DNA from: Begonia masoniana
Lineage: Eukaryota > Streptophyta > Magnoliopsida > Cucurbitales > Begoniaceae
Direction: 5' to 3'
NCBI GenBank assembly: GCA_022432975.1
Contig: CM039509.1
Location: forward strand, 8,587,075 to 8,651,074
Length of the DNA: 64,000 nt
Shown: one piece after another, positions 23,862-33,867 of the stretch
Layout: every line of letters starts with the position of its first letter
Numbering within the stretch: the first letter of the stretch is position 1
Translations under genes and position numbers: made by a program
The notes under the pieces: generated by a model
What the model was told of the DNA's origin: nothing
What the model saw: only the letters and a program-made list of their open reading frames with translations
The model's database searches: none

Positions 23862-26003
23862 TCATTCTTCCACTGTTAAATTCTTCTCCACTCCCTCGTT
23901 TTTTGATATTATCTGGAGGAGATCTATTGGGGTAGCTGCTGGATCGAGCTCTCGATAACCTTTGGGAGCATTGGGAGCTTCTTCACCTGTCAGCAAGTAA
24001 TTAGGGACCTGATGCGAGAAACGAAACATCTCATGTTTAGGAATTTTTCTGACTTCTTCGGGTTCCATGAGCTTACGAAACACGGTTCGAAAACCAGTTA
24101 CTTTGATAAGAGGAGCAACAGACACACCATCATCCTCGTTAAAGTCACTGAGCACTTCTACCATATCATATTTATGTACCACTTCATCTGGTGTATCTTT
24201 GTTCCAATTGGGGGACCAGTTCCTAAAAAGAGCCCAGATTTCTCCTTTTCCAGGATAAATATGAATAACCCCTCGCAGACCTTTTCTCCAACATACCTTG
24301 TGGGAGAAGGAATTTAGCGTTTCTGTTATTTCATGTCTGCCAGGCCTGAAATCTCCACAGGTTTTAGTGAAACCTGAACCTATCCAGTCAACTGAGCCTA
24401 ATTCACTGTTGCTTCTTGAGTTCAGCCAACTGATTCGCATTTTGAATGGATTTAGGGAGATCACTTGGTGAATTCGAGCGTAAAAACGAGGCATTCCATC
24501 ATTGTCATCATATGCAGCCCAGACTTGTTCAGTTTCAAAGGAACTCTCGGAGCGGTCCAAGTCAAAATTGTGAAAATCAGGATCTGGAACATTTATGGAA
24601 GTTGGCCAATCTTCTTTTTCTGTATCATCATTCAAGGCAGATGAAGGAGACTTTTTGTTTTCGTAACCCATATTGCTATCAGCAGATTTAACATTACTTT
24701 TCAAAGCCTGAGGGCCACCATTCACCGCACTTTTTTGTTTCCTGTTCCATTTATCAGGTGCCAATTTGCTCCATTCTTTAAGTTTCTCACGAATTTCACG
24801 TTGTGCCTTGTCTACTAGCATCTTCCGGATTTCAAAAATAGATAGTTCTCTTCGGCTAATGGACCTACCATAAGCACCATAATAACAATGTGTCCTCTGT
24901 GTTTCTAGATCTCCCTTACTTGGTTCAGATAGACCTACCATCCCAGATCCTCTATCTCCCCGGGCCATTTGATTTTCTGTGTGGCTCGCGTGACTGTTCT
25001 GAATATAATCGATTTTTGTCTTCTTAAAAGGAAAAGTGTGACTTTTCTCCCATTCAGCAGCAACTTGGACCTGGGCTTCATCACGCTCTCTCTTAACCTT
25101 CTCACTCGCCTGCTGAACAATAGATGCAGCTTGAGCTGCAGTAGAAGTTGATGAAACAGATCCGTCTGTCCTCGAGAAAGGACCCCACTGAAAGTTTGTG
25201 TTAGAATTTTGGGAAACTTCAGAGTTTCTTCCTGGATAATAAGAGTGATCTCTGGTGGAATTCCGCTTTAAATTTTGATGTGGCTGGCGAGAAGACCAGT
25301 TGGATGATTTAAAAACATTTGGAGGGGGTGCCTTTTCCACTGCCAAAAAAGCTTCGTGACAGTTTGGGCAAAGGAGGGTGTGATTTAAATATATTCTCAG
25401 GTATTCATAGTGAGTCTTACATCGAGTACAAATAGTCCAAAAAGTATCAGCCTTTCTATGTGGAGCATTGTATGAGGGAGCACCTCCCCCGATATTACAC
25501 TTTGTTGTCCTTGAATAAGAAGGCACATTACTGGAGAAATGTGGAAAGCCATTTTCACTGGGTGGTGGTGCTGGATGGTGGATAGGAACTTTTGGTCTAT
25601 TTCCTTTCATATCTCTTTTCTGATTATGTGCTAACCTCTTTGCCTTGTCAGATAATAAACTCCATGCCTCTGAAACCAACTTGAATGCACCCTCTGCACC
25701 TAGAGACTTGTTTTTGTCAGGGTGAAGCATTAAAGCCAGCTTTCTATATTGCTTACGAATTGTCTCTTCATCAGCCAAGTAGCTTACACCAAGTATCCCG
25801 TACCAATCCATTTCCCCATTAATCTTATTCTCTGCAGCAATATAAACATCAAGAGTTGTCATCATTTGAGGGAGACCTTCAAGCTCCGGATACAGATTTT
25901 GAGCTTTCAGAGAAAACTTCCTGGCAGCAGAATAATTTTTTTCTGTAAACTTCCTCTCGGCAATGTCCCTAGCCCTGATTGCCTCGTCCTTATTGCAATC
26001 CAT
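23862..26003 (-). CDS. DnaJ-domain protein with C-terminal DUF3444
   Basis: Plant J-domain co-chaperone-like protein of 713 aa in one coding exon. The ATG at 26003 (MDCNKDEAIRARDIAERKF) is chosen because the 11 upstream codons of the open frame begin with TTG and follow a possible acceptor. An N-terminal TPR-like helical region spans residues 1-60 and the J domain about 66-130, with DWYGILGV and the Hsp70-activating HPD at 94-96. A zinc-ribbon-like pair FWTICTRC...LLCPNC falls near residues 205-240. A low-complexity, charged middle carries SGxRR-type basic runs, and DUF3444 about 490-700 (PDPDFHNFDLDRSE, EQVWAAYDDNDGMPRFYARI). This architecture is a plant-only family. Exact client and location are unknown; nuclear roles are often suggested. 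No defects. Confidence 0.92.
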   Translation of the reverse strand: MDCNKDEAIRARDIAERKFTEKNYSAARKFSLKAQNLYPELEGLPQMMTTLDVYIAAENKINGEMDWYGILGVSYLADEETIRKQYRKLALMLHPDKNKSLGAEGAFKLVSEAWSLLSDKAKRLAHNQKRDMKGNRPKVPIHHPAPPPSENGFPHFSSNVPSYSRTTKCNIGGGAPSYNAPHRKADTFWTICTRCKTHYEYLRIYLNHTLLCPNCHEAFLAVEKAPPPNVFKSSNWSSRQPHQNLKRNSTRDHSYYPGRNSEVSQNSNTNFQWGPFSRTDGSVSSTSTAAQAASIVQQASEKVKRERDEAQVQVAAEWEKSHTFPFKKTKIDYIQNSHASHTENQMARGDRGSGMVGLSEPSKGDLETQRTHCYYGAYGRSISRRELSIFEIRKMLVDKAQREIREKLKEWSKLAPDKWNRKQKSAVNGGPQALKSNVKSADSNMGYENKKSPSSALNDDTEKEDWPTSINVPDPDFHNFDLDRSESSFETEQVWAAYDDNDGMPRFYARIHQVISLNPFKMRISWLNSRSNSELGSVDWIGSGFTKTCGDFRPGRHEITETLNSFSHKVCWRKGLRGVIHIYPGKGEIWALFRNWSPNWNKDTPDEVVHKYDMVEVLSDFNEDDGVSVAPLIKVTGFRTVFRKLMEPEEVRKIPKHEMFRFSHQVPNYLLTGEEAPNAPKGYRELDPAATPIDLLQIISKNEGVEKNLTVEE

Positions 26004-26353
26004 TATTTCTTGCAGGTGTTTCAGCTTCCTTAACAACCCTCTTTATACAAAACAAAACCAGGAAACTTATATCCTTTAGCACAAGGGAAAGTACAAGGTA
26101 GCTTTAACAATTTGGCAGTTCAAGTACCTAATTCAAAGAAGAAAAAAATCAGAATTGCTAAACTTGTCACAAATAACTGAGTTTTTTTTAGAGAAACTAT
26201 ATAATATAAAAGAGTCTTCTCATGCATACTCTTTTCTTCAACGAATACAATTCAGTACAAATAAAAAAACATCCATATTATATTTACCATGGGTGGGCAG
26301 ATCCGGACCGAGAACCGGACCGGACCGGCAGGTTTCGGTCCGGTTTTGGTCCC

Positions 26354-26822
26354 AGGAGGATGGACCACGGTCCGGTCCTCAATCCGAGGTCCCTGGAACT
26401 GAATAGAGTCGGTTTGGTCCTCGATCCACAGTCCCGAATTTCCAAAGAACCGGGACCGGATCGAAGACCGAACTTAAACCAAATTGAATTTGGTCCGACT
26501 TCGACCTTCAGCTTCGACTGAACAACAGAACGCGTCTTCACTTTCAGTTCACTCTCCAGATTCCAGAATCCAGACGCCCATGCCTGAAGGAGGATGGACC
26601 ACGGTCTGGTCCGAGGTCCGAGGTCCCTAGAACCGAATAGAGTCGATCCGCTCCTCGATCCACAGCCCGAATTCCCAAAGAACCGGGACCGGACCGAAGA
26701 CCAAACTTAAACCAAATTGAATTTGGTCCGACTTCGACCTTCGGCTTCGACTGAACGACAGAATGCGTCTTCACTTTCAGTTCACTCGCCAGATTCCAGA
26801 ATCCAAACGCCCATGCCTGAAT
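26354..26822. repeat. Subterminal 234-bp tandem duplication inside the hAT element
   Basis: AGGAGGATGGACCACGGTC begins at 26354 and again at 26588. The two copies (26354-26587, 26588-26822) match along their length with scattered point changes and end in CGCCCATGCCTGA. Subterminal repeats are where hAT transposases bind; a duplication there is compatible with that role but not proof. Confidence 0.85.
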
Positions 26823-27526
26823 CCCTAACAGGCGAACACCCAAATCCCGACCTCCGAACAGTCAGTCCCAACTTCCGAGTTGCGACTTCCGAGCTTCAGA
26901 GTTTCGACTTATCCATGCTCCCTGCTCCCTGCTCCAATTCGGCTTGGCTCTGTTATGTAGTCTGTCCACAGGCACAGTCCAATGCCCACTCTTACTCAGC
27001 TACTCTTCACAGTCACGGCTCAGTGCTCACTGTATGTTCATGTTTGTGAATTCACTGAATTGTGATATTTAGTTGTGTACTGCTTAAATGCTTAATCTTA
27101 ATTCTACGTAAAAATTGCAGATGCTTCTAGGTGCTCAATTGTTCCCTACTCACTGCTCCTTGCTCGCCCCTTGGCTGCTCCAATCTTGAACCTCATTGTA
27201 TGTGTTTATTCTTTATTATGTAATTTTTGTGTTAGTAAAAATTAGGTCTGGTGGGAGACTCTTCGGAACTGTTGATCGAGGGCATTGTGATTTTTGTTTG
27301 TTGTTTAGAATTTTAGGTTGTTTTTATTGTGTAATTTTATGTTTGTGACTTTGTGGGCTTGTCTTGCTGTGAATCCAAATCAAATTAAAGATTTTGTTGA
27401 TTAATGTGCTGGTTGTTTAATTGTATTTGTATGTGTTGTTTGTTGGCTGTTGATTCATGTGCTATTTGTTGGCTGTTAATTAATGTTGTGGGTTGTTTGT
27501 TCGATAAGCTTTTGTTCTATGGTAGA

Positions 27527-29440
27527 ATGGATCCTTCCGAAAGTGAAAGTTCGCATGTGGATTCGAAAAAATCTAAGTCTATAGCTTGGCTTCACTTCAG
27601 TAAGGTACTGGGAACAAATCAAGCAAAGTGTAATTATAGTGAGCAAATATATGCAGTACACTCGACGAAAAATAAGACTTCAAGTATGATAAAGCATATC
27701 AAAGTATGCAAAAAGTATTCACGAAATGTGGACAATAGACAACCAACTTTGTCCTTTAAAACTGTTGAGGGCAAGAGTGCTAGTATAACAATATTTACTA
27801 TGATGGGTGCTAGAGAATATCTAACTAAGATGATTATAATCGATGAATTGACATTGAAAGTGGTAAAAGAAATTGGTTTCAAGACATTTTGTCTGTATCT
27901 AAATCCGAAATTTATTATGTCATCTCGAAGGACAATAGCAAGAAATATTCAAGGAATATTTCAGAAAGAAAAACAAAAGTTAAATTAGTACTTTTTTTCA
28001 ACATCACAAAGGGTGTGTTTAACCACTAACACGTGGACCTATTTAGAATTTGAATTACATGGTGCTGACATGTCATTTCATTGATCAAGATTGGCGCAAA
28101 AGAAGATCTTGAATTTTTATTTGATAAAGGTGAAACCATTGATAAGGAAGTTGAAAACTGTTTGTTTAAGTGGGAGCTTGAAAATGTTACCACCATCACC
28201 GTTGACAATGCATCTTCTAACGACGTTGTTATCTCTTATTTGACGAAGACAATTATAAATTGGAAGGGGTTGATTTTAAACGGCGATCATATGCACGTGC
28301 GTTGTTTTGCACATGTTCTGAATTTGATTGTTTCTGACGGTTTGAAAGAACATCAAATGTCCATAGCCAAAGTAAGAAAAGTTGTCAAGTACGTAAGGTC
28401 CTTCTCCGGGAAGATTGCAACATTTTAAAGCTTGTGTTGATGAAATGAAAATTAATTGCAAATGTAATTAGTTACTCGACGTTCCTACTCGTTGGAACTC
28501 AACATATTTGATGTTGGCTAACGCTGAGAAATTTGAAGCGGCGTTTGAAAAACTTGCAGCGAATGAAAACTCTTTTGTACAAGAAATGAGAGTGGAAAGT
28601 GCACCCACAATGGAAGACTGAGGATGCATTCAAGGAATTTATTAAATTCTTAGAGACATTATATAAAATGACATTTCATGTTTCTGCTTCTCTGCATATT
28701 ACAACAAATATGTACGTACACGAAGTCTGCAATTTGAAGATTGCTATTGAGAGATATTGTAACGGCGAGAATATAACTCTGAGAAGAATGACCAACGAGA
28801 TGATTAAAAAATTTGACAAATATTGGAGATCTTTCAAAAAAATAAACGTGTTTACTATGTTGCACTTGTTCTTGATCCAAGCTACAAAACAAATTTTTAC
28901 AGCATTGTTTAAACATTTTATTTGGAAGTGAAAGAGCTGTAGAATACGTAAAGCAAGTAGAGGACGTAATTCAAAGGTTGTATACAGAATATAAAGGTGA
29001 TACAACCAATGAAGACCAGCTCCCAGCAGCAGTAGTCAACAAAGGTCTCCAAAGTTAATGAGTTTTTTGGCGCAAGCTCGTTCAAGTGCAGTGTACTCTA
29101 TGTTTGATGATCCAAACAATTCTTCTCAGATAGGTGATGAAACTATTGAGTTAGAGATTAATCTATATTTGTTTGAGAAGTTAGAGATTGGTAAAGATAG
29201 TTCTGACATTTTATCGTGGTAGAAGAGTCACTCCGAGAAGTATCGAATTTTGAGTGTCATTGCGAAAGACATATTAATCATTCCAATTTCTACGGTGGCG
29301 TCAAAGTCTGCTTTTAGTTGCGGTGGTCATGTTCTTGACGTTTTTTGCATTTCTCTAAGCCTACAAAGTCTTGAAGCTCAGATATGCTCACAAATTGAAT
29401 TAAAACTTTCAATCCTTTTAAAGTTTCTACAAATGATTTA
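27527..29440 (+). pseudogene. BED-type zinc-finger hAT transposase (decayed)
   Basis: The ATG at 27527 (MDPSESESSHVDSKKSKSIA) is followed by a BED-like finger: WLHFSKV, AKCNYSEQIYAVHS, then SMIKHIKVCKKY; the second Cys of the CxxC is Ser. LNPKFIMSSRRTIARNI follows at about 27900. Further pieces in shifting frames are DNASSNDVVISYL with CFAHVLNLIVSDG (28200-28350), PTRWNST-like and ANAEKFEAAF (28480-28560), and KYWRSFKKINVFTMLHLFLI (28820-28880). The C-terminal dimerisation region has YRILSVIAKDILIIPISTVA and SLQSLEAQICSQ (29240-29400). Several stops and frameshifts (for example at 27986, 28426 and 29220) prevent a full protein. Resembles Ac/RICESLEEPER-type proteins. Confidence 0.88.
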
Positions 29441-30207
29441 AAAGATAGTAGTACTACGATATTGACACCTATACAAGAAGGTTCAAACATTCTAATATTT
29501 ATTTGTTTTACATGTTTATCTCTAAATTAAGGATTAACTAATTGTCTTCAATATTGTCATTTTGCAGATGTCGTTGACAGTGACCCTTCCGATGATAATT
29601 TTCTAAAAGTACAAGATAACATATCGATGACTTGATATTTAGATTGATTGTTTGGTTGCTGCAATGAAATTGACCATGTATTTGGATTTATTATTTATAT
29701 TGTACTTTTAAGTTTTAAAGTACTTGGATAAATTTTGGACGTTGACTTTAGTTTCTTAGTTTGCATTTTAATATTTGATAGTTGCATTTAGTTTGTATGT
29801 TATATAATTGAATTTTTTTTTTTATGTTGTATTTAGTTTCTTAAATTACATTTTAATGTTTGATAATTAGATTTAAACTTTTAGTTTGTATATTATATAC
29901 TTATATTTATTTTGGATGTTGTATTTTTTTTTATTTAAATGTTTGATAGTTGGATTTAGAATTTTAGTTTGTATGTTACGTACTTGTATTTATTTTGGAT
30001 ATTGTATTTATTTTGTTATATTTATCGTTTTTTAAAATTTTACCATTTTTCATAATTTTTTCGTTAAAATAATAATAATAATAAATAAAATACCTTGGGC
30101 AGAACCGGTTTCGATTTCAGGATTAAAATCCTGAAACCTTTCAGGCCGGTTTCGATCCGGGCTCGACGACCGGACCGAACCGGCTGGTGCCCACCCCTAA
30201 TACTTAC

Positions 30208-31850
30208 TCTATCCACCCAATGACATATCCTTCAAGAAAACATGTGCATTTACAAAACATATTCCAATGAAACATCACCAACCCATAGCAACTACAAATA
30301 TCCATTTCCAATTACAAAGACCACTATCTACTCAGGATTGTTTTTTTTTTTTTTTTTTTAAATTACACATCGCTGACCATTTCAAGCGACCATGCACAGG
30401 TTAGTAGATCTTTTATTTGGAATGCGGCTAAACTTGCAACTAAACCTCCCATATGTGCTAAATTAAAAAAAAAAAATATTACGAGTAACACACAATATTG
30501 TCCTGGAAAATTAGCTAATCTCTGTATATTTCTAAAAGAGAACATTGAGTTCTAAGACCCGATACACCATCTGCTCTCATTTTCATAAAATATACAAAGT
30601 GAATTTACTCAATCTATAGGCTCTAGAGCTTCCACTTTTATGACCATATCTCATAGTAGTACGAAAAATACTTAAAAATAAACAAAATATTCAGTTGGAT
30701 CAGCTAATGTTTGCTGAGGAATTCGTGTAAGTCAACAAAATCATACCCCAGAATAGGAACAGTTTTGTCTCGATGATTAGTAAGTATATAGAAAATGATT
30801 AGATTATAGACTGTGATTAGGTTTACTTACAGGAGATAAATTGGTGAACTTTCAAGTAAAAAAGAAATGATAGCAAAAATACGCACAGTAGAATTTTCAG
30901 TTTTAGTAATTACAACATTTGATCGACAAAGATAAGGTTCTCAAGCTTTAAGACTAATAAAATGAACTATGAACAGAGAAATCAAATGATCATGTTACTC
31001 TACTCTAAAAAACAAAAAACAATAAAAAAAGGTAAATCTCGACACCATGGCACCATGCATAACTCACGAAAACATAATCTACTATTTCTTTCAGCATTTT
31101 CTCCTCAGAACAAATAAAACAGCCGAAATTGACAAAAATCCAAAAACAATGACAGTTAATTAGCAAAATCACGAAGTCCGAAAAAAGCAAAAAAATCAAA
31201 CAGCCAGTAAGCGTCTGATCCGTGAAAGCAAAGTTTGAAACACAAGTTAAGGTTCAAATTAGAGGAAAAAGTCGGGAATTCAAGTCCCGCACTGAAACCC
31301 TAGAATCACTGAAATTCAAAGGAAAAGGTAACCAATCATAACGCATGGCATTGGACAAGGAGAAAAAATAGGGAGAAAGAAAGGAGAAATTGTACCAAAA
31401 ATCAGTGTAGCAGGTTTGAAGAAATTTGAATCAGAGAAGGACCATCACCATGCACAGTAACCCATTTGTCAAAACCCCCCCTCAGAACCTCTCAGATTTT
31501 CCAAATGCCCCATCCTCACTTCACTCCAAATTTTTTATTTATTTTTTCTCTCTTGATTAACCAAATTCCTTTTAACCATGGTTAATTTCTAACTCTGGTA
31601 CACATTTTCTATATACTAAATTATATTTCAATTCAATTATTTACATTTAACCCATCTCACACCCATTTTAAATTATCTTAATCGACCATATCACATGCTT
31701 AATTAGCTTTGATATTATGTACTAAACTTGGTTTTTAGAATTTTATTTTATTTTTTAAATAAAAATTAAAACATAACTGTGGTTAACCTTGTCAATCATA
31801 CATACGTACATGTATACTTGTACATAACATAGGACACATGGACATGTGGT
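30208..31850. other. AT-rich region upstream of the DnaJ gene
   Basis: No gene recognised. T runs lie at 30341-30359. A minus-strand purine/pyrimidine-mixed stretch at about 31390-31480, ending at a GTAC donor-like site, could be the 5'UTR exon of the DnaJ gene. The hAT element would then lie in a long leader intron. This is inference only. Confidence 0.35.
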
Positions 31851-31879
31851 ATGATTTGCATGATCTCTTTGAGGATTGG

Positions 31880-32282
31880 TTATTTATACAAGTTGATGAT
31901 TATTACTACTATAAGAAGTTTACCACTTATAAACTCGGATTGCTATAGGTCTCGTCCAGACATCATGTCACGGCGATCGAGAGACGAATCGAAAAGGTGG
32001 GTAACCAAGCAAAGCATGTACAGCTTAGCCGAGGAAATACAAGAATTGGGAAGTGGTGTTTATAATTGAGTTTTCTCAAGTCATGAATGGCTTGCTTCTT
32101 GGTCTTGGAAAAGATAGGAAAAAGTTGTACCGGTTGAAATTGAAAAGGGAAGATGAAGATCTTATTGAAAAAGTGAAAAATCAATTGAATAATGCAACCT
32201 AAAAGAGTTATATAGCTAGAGTTAATAAACTAGTAAAGTAAATTACTAAAATGACATTGAAGCTAATACATATAAACTAACA
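31880..32282 (-). mobile_element. 3' LTR of a second copia element (approximate left edge)
   Basis: The right edge is ...AAACTAACA at 32282. On the minus strand, CGAGTTTGAGGGGGGA (polypurine tract, 32283-32298) is followed by TGTTAGTTTATATG, the usual copia PPT/LTR junction. CTAGCTATATAAC near 32205 could be the TATA box. The left edge was not located exactly. Confidence 0.65.
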
Positions 32283-33108
32283 TCCCCCCTCAAACTCGCA
32301 ATGCTACAACTAGAAGCATAGAGAGTTTGTCATAAAAAAAATAGAAGCGTGAAGCGGAGTGAACCTTGGTGAACATATCAGCTATATGTAGTGAGGAAGG
32401 AACGAAAGGCAGCGTGATAGTGTCAAGCTGTAGATGATGACGAGTGAGATGACAATCAATCTCAATATGCTTCGTTCTCTCACGAAAGACTGTATTACGT
32501 GCAATGTAAATGACACTTTGATTATCACAATAAAGAGCAGTAGGTTGACGAAGAAGAATATTCATATCTCTAAGTAACCAACGTAACCAAACAATCTCAC
32601 AGGTGGTGGTAGTCGTGGCATGATACTCAGCTTCTGTGGAAGGCCTAGAGATAACATCTTGTTTCTTACTCTTCCAAGAGATAAGAGAATCTCCAAGAAA
32701 AATACAGAAGTCGGTGGTCGACTTACGGTCTGTAAAATCGCTCGCCTAATAAGCATCAGAGTGTGCACACAGCTCTAACGAGGAAGAGGAGAATGTGAAG
32801 AACAGCAGCCCAATGAATTGTAGTCAGTGTAGTGACAAATTGATTAACCACGTGCACAACATGAGCAATATCAAGACGAATCACAATAAGGTAAACTAAG
32901 CTCCACAATCGTACGGTAGAGACTAGGATCTGGCAAAGAAGAATCATCTGATGGAGAGTACCGAACATTAGTCTCAAGTGGAGTATCTACTATCTTGTTT
33001 TCAATGAGACGTGCACACTTAAATAGATCAGCTATGTACTTTGACTAAGACAATATATAACATTTTGGCGAAGAGGCAACCTCGATGCCTAGAAAGTAGC
33101 GCAGCAAA

Positions 33109-33206
33109 TGTAACACCCGGATAATTTGTAGTTTAAACTTTGTTTTAAACGTGGGATGTGTGAGCCAAGTAGCGCACCGAGTCGAGGTGGATTCGGGGGC
33201 GTTACA
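33109..33206. mobile_element. 98-bp LTR-like insertion with perfect 5-bp target duplication
   Basis: Starts TGTAACACCCGGATAATTTG and ends GGATTCGGGGGCGTTACA, flanked on both sides by GCAAA (33104-33108 and 33207-33211). Terminal TGTAACACCC / GGGCGTTACA inverted repeats and the 5-bp duplication are those of the gypsy LTRs in this window. At 98 bp it is either a solo LTR of a TRIM/SMART-class element or a heavily shortened solo LTR. It is inserted in the RT region of the dead copia. Confidence 0.8.
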
Positions 33207-33511
33207 GCAAACCTAAGTCTTTCATAGTGAATCAACGAGCTAATTCATACTTCAATTTTCAATTATATCATAATCATTACTAGTAATTATCATGTCATCC
33301 ACATATAAGGATAAAAGTATATGACTTGCACCTGTACATTTGACAAATAAAGCTGAATCATGATTATTAGGACGAAAGCCAAACGAGGTAATCACTGTAG
33401 AGAAATTCTCAAACCAAGCACGTGGTGCTTATTTAAGTCCATAGAGAGCTTTGCAAAATCTACAAAATTCGCCAGGTTGGTGAGTAACTCCAGGAGGAGG
33501 CTGATATATAC

Positions 33512-33867
33512 CCTGTAATCTGAGTTCCAGAACAATCACCAAACACACAAATATAGATTGTACTAAAAACATCAACAACAAAGTTCCAACATTGAAGGGA
33601 GTTCGAGAGCCCTCATCTCTCCACTCTACTTATTTTCCCACACCTTCTAACTGCCCCCCCCCCCCCCCCCCCTCCTCACTCCCTGTATAAACTCCTACTC
33701 TCAACTGAATTTAACATCTAATTTCTTTTTTTACCCCTATTAGTTTATAAGAAATATAACTTAAAGTATAAAAATACATAAGAAAAACATATCTATGCTC
33801 TTGCTTGATCTCGTTTCCTCCTTGCATATGTGAATTGAAATGGTAGGTTCCTATCAGAGGCACCATA
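33512..33867. mobile_element. ~350-bp insertion in the copia RT with C19 tract
   Basis: The RT reading frame passes from EVYM (33868 side) to PPPGVTHQPGEF (33511 side), with about 350 bp of unrelated sequence between. That sequence begins TGTAATCTGAG and ends GGTTCCTATCA on the plus strand (TG...CA), and contains 19 consecutive C (33654-33672). No clear target duplication was found, although the coding sequence around the break looks partly repeated. A short solo LTR is possible. Confidence 0.45.

Larger units (their letters stand above)
26288..30199 (+). mobile_element. hAT-family DNA transposon, 3.9 kb, inactive
   Basis: Imperfect terminal inverted repeats: left CATGGGTGGGCAGATCCGG, right end reverse-complement TAGGGGTGGGCACCAGCCGG. 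Flanking 8-bp duplications ATATTTAC (26280-26287) and ATACTTAC (30200-30207) differ by one base. An 8-bp duplication and a C/TA-GGG terminus fit hAT. Subterminal regions at both ends are rich in ACCGG/CCGGT (for example GGACCGAACCGGCTGG near the right end). Inside is a decayed BED-finger transposase (27527-29440). It sits roughly 280 bp upstream of the DnaJ ATG, in the leader intron or promoter. Confidence 0.85.

Noticed and set aside
24012..24317. 101-codon plus ORF
   Set aside because: Antisense shadow of the DnaJ/DUF3444 coding exon.
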